Below, in pieces: positions 5,900 to 10,391 of a stretch of 10,391 bases of DNA (within the stretch, counting starts at the first letter, position 1; every line of letters starts with the position of its first letter). The translations under genes were made by a program, and so were the position numbers. This DNA is from CAYRRR01 sp964426755 (GTDB taxonomy: Bacteria; Patescibacteriota; Saccharimonadia; Saccharimonadales; JAGQNJ01). Below the pieces are notes generated by a model. The model saw nothing but the letters and a program-made list of their open reading frames with translations, was not told the origin of the DNA and ran no database searches. The stretch lies in NCBI GenBank assembly GCA_964426755.1, contig CAYRRR010000018.1, forward strand, positions 1-10,391, in the 5' to 3' direction.

Positions 5900-6247
5900 C
5901 TAGGCAATTAAATTGGCTTTTTTAAGCTGTTTGTTTAGCTCGTGCTGCAGCTTCGCTGAGGGCATCACAGCCACAGCATCACTATGCACAATAAAGACAA
6001 GATCTACCGCCTCGTTAAAATGCGACGCCTGCTGTCGAATGAGCTCATACATTCGACGCCTGATGCGGTTTCTAACGACGGCTGACTTGTGTACTTTTCT
6101 ACTTACAATTACTGCCGCCCGAAAGCTTGATCTGCGACGATTAGTGGCGTACCTAAGAATAAAGTACTGTCCTCTAACTGTTTTGCCGCGCGCAAATATA
6201 AACCGAAAGCTCGCTACGTTATGAAAGCGATGTTCCTTTGCTAGCAT
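5900..6247 (-). CDS. rnpA: Ribonuclease P protein component
   Basis: A 115-residue protein of normal family length. It is the protein subunit of RNase P, which assists the catalytic RNA in removing 5' leaders from precursor tRNAs. The N-terminus has LAKEHRF followed by an F-rich segment (FRFIFARG, 14-21). The central beta strand and helix carry the diagnostic RNR block, AVVRNRIRRRMYELIR (56-71), preceded by AAVIVSRKV (44-52). It follows rpmH after 12 bp, the almost universal order. The ATG at 6247 has no good Shine-Dalgarno sequence, so translation is probably coupled to rpmH. The gene is cotranscribed on the minus strand from the rpmH promoter. No RNase P RNA gene was noticed in the window. 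Confidence 0.93.
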   Translation of the reverse strand: MLAKEHRFHNVASFRFIFARGKTVRGQYFILRYATNRRRSSFRAAVIVSRKVHKSAVVRNRIRRRMYELIRQQASHFNEAVDLVFIVHSDAVAVMPSAKLQHELNKQLKKANLIA

Positions 6248-6259
6248 AGGGCTTCGATC

Positions 6260-6397
6260 TTAGGCTGATAACTTACTGCGGCCCTTGAGTCGGCGTCGCT
6301 TCAAAACGCGCTGGCCCGCTTTAGTGCTCATGCGTTTAAAAAAACCATGCTCACGAGCACGCTTACGGGTTTTTGGCTGAAACGTTCTTTTTGGCAT
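6260..6397 (-). CDS. rpmH: Large ribosomal subunit protein bL34
   Basis: A 45-codon gene whose product begins MPKRTFQPKTRKRAREHGF and continues FKRMSTKAGQRVLKRRRLKGR before ending in KLSA. This is the unmistakable sequence of ribosomal protein bL34, a short basic protein bound to 23S rRNA in the large subunit. The start is the ATG at 6397 and the stop is TAA at 6262-6260. It heads the leftward rpmH-rnpA-yidC-jag operon and is divergent from dnaA, as in many bacteria. The region before the ATG has no Shine-Dalgarno sequence at normal distance, and the -10 hexamer ends six bases before the ATG, so the message is predicted to be leaderless. Confidence 0.97.
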   Translation of the reverse strand: MPKRTFQPKTRKRAREHGFFKRMSTKAGQRVLKRRRLKGRSKLSA

Positions 6398-6432
6398 ATT
6401 CTAATTGTACCTTTAAAATTATGAAATGAAAA
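6398..6432 (-). promoter_or_regulatory. rpmH promoter, predicted leaderless
   Basis: On the minus strand TTTTCA (6432-6427) and TACAAT (6409-6404) are separated by 17 bp. Transcription is expected to start at about the A of the rpmH ATG (6397). An AAAGG just upstream of the -10 is too far from the start codon to act as a ribosome site. The -35 overlaps the T run that follows the inverted repeat at 6434-6459. Confidence 0.6.
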
Positions 6433-6459
6433 AGAGTTGAGCGTAAGGTGCCTCAACTC
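6429..6459 (-). terminator. Terminator-like hairpin upstream of rpmH
   Basis: Read on the minus strand, GAGTTGAG (6459-6452) and CTCAACTC (6441-6434) form a perfect 8-bp stem around a 10-base loop, followed at once by TTTTT (6433-6429). It would stop RNA polymerase entering the rpmH operon from the dnaA side. An adjoining palindrome can compete with it. Confidence 0.5.
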
Positions 6460-6468
6460 ACGTGAGTT
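6455..6468. repeat. 14-bp perfect palindrome between rpmH and dnaA
   Basis: AACTCACGTGAGTT is its own reverse complement and overlaps one arm of the neighbouring terminator-like stem. It could be a regulator site or the anti-terminator half of an attenuator. Confidence 0.6.
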
Positions 6469-6507
6469 CGTAAAAAACACAATATTTACCCCACTAATCT
6501 TACCAAG

Positions 6508-6632
6508 TTTTCCACTGTTCGCCAAGTCTTTTCCACACATTGTAAGGTGTTGGGTTGGTATGTGTACAACTCTACAGGTAGAAATGCGCGTTCAATAAAT
6601 TAATCAAGCGTTGTGTAAATGGCTGTGGAAAA
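6508..6632. promoter_or_regulatory. DnaA-box cluster upstream of dnaA
   Basis: Sites resembling the TTATCCACA consensus are TTTTCCACT (6508-6516), TTTTCCACA (6529-6537), TGTGTACAA (6561-6569, reverse, weak) and TGTGGAAAA (6624-6632, reverse). The last one covers the likely -35 region of dnaA, which suggests autorepression by DnaA. The cluster may also be one half of a bipartite origin together with the dnaA-dnaN gap. Confidence 0.6.
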
Positions 6633-6645
6633 CTCTGTTCTTGAT

Positions 6646-6669
6646 TGGTATAGTTAGTGTAAAGGAAGG
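6646..6669 (+). promoter_or_regulatory. dnaA extended -10 promoter and ribosome site
   Basis: TGG TATAGT (6646-6654) is an extended -10. Seventeen bases upstream is TGGAAA, inside a DnaA box, rather than a normal -35. Transcription would start near 6661, and AAAGGA (6661-6666) is the ribosome site five bases before the ATG at 6672, so the leader is very short. Confidence 0.5.
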
Positions 6670-6671
6670 TT

Positions 6672-8045
6672 ATGAAGAGAGGGACAACGCACGATACTTT
6701 GTGGCAAGCAGTCTTGGGGGAAATTGAACTTTCGGTTTCACGAGCTAGTTTTGTAACGTGGTTCAAAAATACCATGCTGCTCAAAAACCAGGGGGATACT
6801 TACGTAGTTGGGGTGCCTAATATCTTTATAAAGCAGCAATTAGAGCGAAAGTTTAATGATCTGGTAAAAAAAACGCTCGAGAACAATGGTGTTACGTCGG
6901 TTAATATTGAATATAAAGTAGTGTCGGGCTCTGCCTTACATAAGAAGATTGATGACGAGCCGGTAATTCTAAATCAACAAGCCGAAATGAAACCCCTAAA
7001 ATCAACCAATGCGTTATCACACAGCTATCGCCAGGGTCTTAATGTTCGCTATACATTTGAAACATTTATTGTAGGTGGTGCAAATGAGCTTGCCTATGCC
7101 GCTTGCCAAGCCATTTCTCAAAACCCGGGCACTAAGTACAATCCGCTATTTTTGTACGGTGGCGTCGGAATTGGTAAAACTCACTTAATTCAAGCAGTTG
7201 GTAATGAGATTTTATCTCAAAATCCACGAGCGCGCGTAGTGTACGTATCGACAGAACAATTTGTTCAAGAGTTTCTTGATGCTATTCGGTATAAAAAGAA
7301 TACCGATTTTGCTGGATATTACCGCGGCGCGGACGTGCTTATTATTGACGACATTCAATTTATTGCCGGCAAAGAAAAAACCCAAGAAGAATTCTTTCAT
7401 ACGTTTAATGCCCTCCATCAAGCCAATAAGCAAATTATCATTAGCAGCGACAAGCCTCCTCGCGATATTCCTACCCTAGAAGAACGTCTACGTTCACGCT
7501 TTGCATGGGGTATGTCAATAGATATGCAGACGCCTGATTTTGAGACCCGCTGTGCCATTATTCAAACCAAAGCAGACGCTCGAGGTGTCCAGTTAAGCCC
7601 CGATGTGGTTGAATACCTTGCCCAGGGCGTACGAACCAACATTCGTGAACTAGAGGGAGCCCTCAACCAACTTCTTGCACTTTGTGAGATGAAGCAAATT
7701 AGTCCCGATATCACGCTCGCGAAGAGTTTGTTGGGCGGCAGCAAAAATCGGCCAAAACATATCAGTCCCAAACACATCATTGAACGTACTGCTAAACATT
7801 TTCACGTTAGTACTGATGAACTGCTTGGACCAAAGCGTGACAAAGACATTGTGGTACCACGCCAAGTTGCAATGTATATGATGCGGAGCGAGTTGCATCT
7901 TAGCTTTCCTAAAATTGCACGTGAGCTTGGCCGTAAAGATCACACGACTGCAATACATTCGATTGAAAAGATTGAGCGAGAGTTATTAACCGATCAACAA
8001 ATTAAAGATGCTGTCTCGCAAATCAAGGAACGACTCTATGTATAA
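6672..8045 (+). CDS. dnaA: Chromosomal replication initiator protein DnaA
   Basis: A 457-residue protein of typical length with all four domains of DnaA, the AAA+ ATPase that binds DnaA boxes and opens the origin. Domain I spans about 1-85 (LWQAVLGEIE...SFVTWF). A short linker follows to about 120. Domain III has Walker A GGVGIGKT (163-170), Walker B LIIDD (223-227), sensor I ISSD (257-260), the arginine-finger region ERLRSRFAWG (271-280) and the sensor II region IRELEGALNQL (324-334). Domain IV carries the signature helix-turn-helix GRKDHTTAIHSIEKI (420-434) that reads the box. The ATG at 6672 is preceded by AAAGGA. Predicted DnaA boxes before and after the gene, one overlapping its promoter, suggest autoregulation. 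It is the first gene of the rightward dnaA-dnaN-recF set. Confidence 0.98.
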   Translation: MKRGTTHDTLWQAVLGEIELSVSRASFVTWFKNTMLLKNQGDTYVVGVPNIFIKQQLERKFNDLVKKTLENNGVTSVNIEYKVVSGSALHKKIDDEPVILNQQAEMKPLKSTNALSHSYRQGLNVRYTFETFIVGGANELAYAACQAISQNPGTKYNPLFLYGGVGIGKTHLIQAVGNEILSQNPRARVVYVSTEQFVQEFLDAIRYKKNTDFAGYYRGADVLIIDDIQFIAGKEKTQEEFFHTFNALHQANKQIIISSDKPPRDIPTLEERLRSRFAWGMSIDMQTPDFETRCAIIQTKADARGVQLSPDVVEYLAQGVRTNIRELEGALNQLLALCEMKQISPDITLAKSLLGGSKNRPKHISPKHIIERTAKHFHVSTDELLGPKRDKDIVVPRQVAMYMMRSELHLSFPKIARELGRKDHTTAIHSIEKIERELLTDQQIKDAVSQIKERLYV

Positions 8046-8278
8046 CGTGTTTTTTAAGACTTGTAGAAAATGTGCACAACACAGTCTACTTTACACAGGC
8101 AGTTTTGTTTACAACGTAGCTGTGGGTAACCCGCAGGTTTTACGCACAAACAAGCAGGGCTTTTTCCACACTACTTTCCATAATGGGCAACGGGTTTTGT
8201 CTGAGTTGGCGGCTATTTGTACCCACATTACACATACCTTACTACTAAAACTACTATTAATATAAAGAAAGGATAATA
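8046..8278. other. Probable origin of replication (oriC)
   Basis: The dnaA-dnaN gap contains at least five DnaA-box-like 9-mers: TGTGCACAA (8071-8079), TGTGGGTAA (8121-8129, reverse, one mismatch to TTATCCACA), TTACGCACA (8140-8148), TTTTCCACA (8162-8170, one mismatch) and GTACCCACA (8219-8227). The last three point toward dnaN. They lead into a triplet run of CTA/TTA (8239-8262), then the AT-rich sequence before dnaN. Box, short spacer, trio and AT-rich DNA is the layout of the Bacillus subtilis unwinding site. Flanking genes diverge from the wider region, as expected for an origin. Confidence 0.7.
8239..8262 (+). other. DnaA-trio-like unwinding element
   Basis: Read in steps of three from 8239, the triplets are TTA CTA CTA AAA CTA CTA TTA ATA. 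The complementary strand therefore carries 3'-GAT/AAT-5' trios, the motif described for DnaA filament loading on single-stranded DNA at B. subtilis oriC. It starts 11 bp after the last DnaA-box-like site. It is followed by AT-rich DNA and the dnaN ribosome site AAAGGA. Confidence 0.6.
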
Positions 8279-9370
8279 ATGGATCTGCAGGTAACACAAG
8301 AAAACCTTCACAAAGCGCTTAGTAATGTCGCTCGGGTAGCAACTGGTCGTACAACCCTACCTATTCTGAGTAATATTCTTATACAAACCGATAATAATCG
8401 CTTGCGTCTATCAGCCACAAACTTAGATATCGCTATCTCACAGCATATTGGTACTAAAATAAAGTCACAAGGATCACTCACAATTCCCGCTCGGCTATTT
8501 CAGGATTTTGTGGGTAACTTACCCAAAACAACCATTCATCTTAAGCAAGAAAACCACAAACTTCACATAACGGCCGATAAATATAAATCTACCATCAACG
8601 GTACTGCAACAGATGAATACCCGGTAATGCCGGCCATTCAGAACGGTGATACATTTACGGTCGGAGCCAGTGTGCTAAAGAAAGCGCTTCAGCAAGTTAT
8701 TTTTGCCGCTTCTTCAGACGAAGCGCGGCCGGTATTAACAGCGGTTAATCTTTATAGTCATAACGGACAGCTTACCATGGCAGCAACTGATAGTTACCGG
8801 TTGGCCGAAAAAACAGTCGCTCCACTAAAGCAAGACGTCGCGGTTCTTATTCCGAGTAGCGCTATGCAGGATCTCTTGCGTATCTTGGGTGATCAAGACG
8901 GTGAAGTAGAAGTATTGTATGACGATCAGCAGGTGCGTTTTGTGGTAGGAGATACAGAGTTAATTGCACGTCTAATTGATGGCACCTACCCAGACTATAA
9001 AAAACTTATTCCAAGCACTTTTACCACGGAAGCTTTGGTGTCAAAAGAAGAGCTTATTAATATCACGAAAATTTCTGGTCTGTTTTCCCGCGAAAATGCC
9101 GGTAGTATTACCATTACCGCAAGCAAAGATGACCAGAATATTAGCGTGCGCTCTATCGCCTCGCAACTTGGTGAGAATGAGGCCAGTGCTGACGGTTCTG
9201 TTACAGATGATGGCTCTATTACCTTAAATTCACGCTATCTACTTGATGGTTTACAAGCGCTAGAGGGCGACAAGGTAAATTTTTGTTTTAACGGTAAACT
9301 AGAACCCGTTATTATTACCGCACCCGACCATACCAATTACACCCATGTTATTATGCCGCTTAAAAGCTAG
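8279..9370 (+). CDS. dnaN: DNA polymerase III beta subunit (sliding clamp)
   Basis: A complete 363-residue beta clamp. As a dimeric ring around DNA it tethers the replicative polymerase and recruits other replication and repair factors. Three similar domains are expected at about 1-120, 127-245 and 248-363. Recognisable blocks are TTLPILSNILI (25-35), IFAASSDEARPVLTAV (141-156), MAATDSYRLAEK (167-178), IDGTYPDYKKLIP (233-245) and the C-terminal HVIMPL (356-361), which contributes to the partner-binding pocket. The ATG at 8279 follows AAAGGA at good distance. It lies directly downstream of the probable origin and 14 bp before recF. Confidence 0.97.
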   Translation: MDLQVTQENLHKALSNVARVATGRTTLPILSNILIQTDNNRLRLSATNLDIAISQHIGTKIKSQGSLTIPARLFQDFVGNLPKTTIHLKQENHKLHITADKYKSTINGTATDEYPVMPAIQNGDTFTVGASVLKKALQQVIFAASSDEARPVLTAVNLYSHNGQLTMAATDSYRLAEKTVAPLKQDVAVLIPSSAMQDLLRILGDQDGEVEVLYDDQQVRFVVGDTELIARLIDGTYPDYKKLIPSTFTTEALVSKEELINITKISGLFSRENAGSITITASKDDQNISVRSIASQLGENEASADGSVTDDGSITLNSRYLLDGLQALEGDKVNFCFNGKLEPVIITAPDHTNYTHVIMPLKS

Positions 9371-9371
9371 G

Positions 9372-9377
9372 TATAGT
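9372..9377 (+). promoter_or_regulatory. Possible recF -10 element, leaderless
   Basis: TATAGT at 9372-9377 in the dnaN-recF gap would place a transcription start at the recF ATG (9385). No Shine-Dalgarno sequence lies at the usual distance; the only purine-rich stretch, AGG at the dnaN stop, is about 13 bases away. No good -35 was found, so recF may simply be read from upstream. Confidence 0.35.
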
Positions 9378-9384
9378 ATATATA

Positions 9385-10391
9385 ATGGTGTTTACATCTG
9401 TTCGCTTACAGAATTACCGCTCATATCAAGACAGTGCTTTTGAGTTTAGTTCAAACGTCAATATCATAGTAGGGCCTAATGCTAGCGGAAAAACTAATTT
9501 ACTTGATGCACTGCACCTTTGCGCTAACGGCACGTCAATAAAGCCGTCTCGCGAACGTATGGTTCGTCTGGGCGCAAGTTGGGCACGCATTGACACATTG
9601 ACGAGTACCAATCAAATTCGAGCCGTAAAGCTGCCAGAAAACGATTTAAGTCTTCAACTTGAAATAGACAAAAAGCCGTATCGACGCTTACCACTAAGCC
9701 TGCGTGTGCCGATTATTTTATTTGAACCGAGCCAACTGTACCTTATAACTTCTTCTCCCGACATGCGGCGTACCCTTATGGATGATATGTTAGAAAAACT
9801 TATTCCCGCGTTTAGTAAACAAAAAAATAATTATCTAAAAGTCCTTCGCCAGCGAAATGCCCTGCTCAAACAACCCATTGATCGCGTAAAACAACAAGTC
9901 TTTGCGTGGGATGTTCGATTAAGTGAGTTGGCGGGTGGTATCGTTGAAGAGCGCCTGAAGCTACTTGATGATATAAACAATAGTGCAAGTACAATTTACA
10001 GTGATATTGCTCAGCGCAAGCACATGATTAAATTCTCGTATGACAGCAAAGTTGCTACCTCTACCTATGCATCAAGCTTGCTTAATCTTTTGCAGGCATC
10101 TTTAGAAAATGACCACCGGCGAGGTTTTACCGGGTACGGTCCTCACCGCGATGATATTCGGATTACAATTGACCAAGATGACATGCGCGAAGTGGCGTCT
10201 CGTGGCGAAACCAGGAGCATCCTTCTAACGATAAAGATAATCGAAGGTAACCTACTCGAATCGGTGTACAATCAGAAACCGTTGTTGTTGCTAGACGACG
10301 TCTTTGGTGAACTTGATGGTCTCCGCCGAAAACGACTTATCGAGTTTATAAGCGACAACCAAGTGTTTATCACCACCACCGACGCCGATAT
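9385..10391 (+). CDS. recF: DNA replication and repair protein RecF (partial)
   Basis: The frame is open from the ATG at 9385 to the window edge. It gives 335 residues of an SMC-like ATPase that, with RecO and RecR, loads RecA at single-strand gaps. Walker A is GPNASGKT (30-37), preceded by the usual LQNYRSY start (8-14). ILFEPSQLYLI (111-121) and PDMRRTLMDDML (125-136) match the family's lobe sequence. GPHRDD (252-257), the signature SRGETRS (272-278, Glu where many have Gln) and Walker B LLLLDDVFGELD (300-311) follow in order, then the TTTDAD stretch at the D/H-loop region. RecF proteins are about 360-370 residues long, so only a short C-terminal piece is missing. It follows dnaN by 14 bp in the standard dnaA-dnaN-recF order. 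Confidence 0.95.
   Translation, partial: MVFTSVRLQNYRSYQDSAFEFSSNVNIIVGPNASGKTNLLDALHLCANGTSIKPSRERMVRLGASWARIDTLTSTNQIRAVKLPENDLSLQLEIDKKPYRRLPLSLRVPIILFEPSQLYLITSSPDMRRTLMDDMLEKLIPAFSKQKNNYLKVLRQRNALLKQPIDRVKQQVFAWDVRLSELAGGIVEERLKLLDDINNSASTIYSDIAQRKHMIKFSYDSKVATSTYASSLLNLLQASLENDHRRGFTGYGPHRDDIRITIDQDDMREVASRGETRSILLTIKIIEGNLLESVYNQKPLLLLDDVFGELDGLRRKRLIEFISDNQVFITTTDAD

Noticed and set aside
8008..8265. Open frame spanning the dnaA 3' end and the origin gap
   Set aside because: It crosses DnaA boxes and the trio element, begins inside dnaA in another frame and resembles no protein.
1..10391. CRISPR arrays, tRNA, rRNA or insertion sequences
   Set aside because: No regularly spaced repeats, tRNA cloverleaf, rRNA stretch or transposase was recognised by reading the sequence.

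Overview
The window looks like the chromosomal replication-origin neighbourhood of a bacterium with a small genome, probably a member of the Patescibacteria/CPR and most likely Candidatus Saccharibacteria. This is inference. It rests on the compact gene set, the 45-residue L34, the short KH-R3H protein without a Jag-N domain, the absence of yidD between rnpA and yidC, a RecF with an SRGE-x-R signature, and a replication-relaxation family protein, which I remember as common in that group. TGA is used as a genuine stop (vapB, jag), which argues against the lineages that recode UGA as glycine.

Layout, left to right. Positions 1-2405 hold two divergent surface-polysaccharide genes: an incomplete O-antigen-ligase/Wzy-type membrane protein on the minus strand and a GT4 glycosyltransferase on the plus strand. 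Their start codons are 24 bp apart. Positions 2431-4162 are an accessory-looking block on the minus strand: a replication-relaxation family winged-helix protein, a perfect inverted repeat, and a VapBC-type toxin-antitoxin pair (RHH antitoxin, PIN toxin) with a near-consensus promoter and a tandem-repeat operator candidate. Positions 4163-4444 carry no gene I can support but contain several inverted repeats. Positions 4445-6397 are the classical leftward operon rpmH-rnpA-yidC-jag. Positions 6672-10391 are the rightward set dnaA-dnaN-recF, with recF cut by the window edge.

The origin itself is probably the 233-bp dnaA-dnaN gap. It has five DnaA-box-like 9-mers followed by an in-register run of CTA/TTA triplets (DnaA-trio-like) and an AT-rich stretch. 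A second, smaller group of DnaA-box-like sites lies between rpmH and dnaA, where one site overlaps the predicted dnaA -35 region. Replication, RNase P maturation, the ribosomal protein L34 and membrane insertion (YidC with KhpB/Jag) are thus arranged divergently around the origin and co-oriented with fork movement. The toxin-antitoxin pair and the replication-relaxation gene are also on the leftward-fork strand; the glycosyltransferase is head-on.

The most interesting recurring signal is that several promoters (vapB, rpmH, the polysaccharide ligase gene, possibly recF and the glycosyltransferase) place the -10 hexamer 7-11 bases before the start codon, with no Shine-Dalgarno sequence in between. 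That predicts leaderless mRNAs, while yidC, jag, dnaA, dnaN and the replication-relaxation gene have recognisable ribosome binding sites. I did not find an obviously new multi-gene system. The best leads are regulatory: the leaderless promoters, the candidate rpmH attenuator, the origin unwinding element, and the structured gap next to vapBC.
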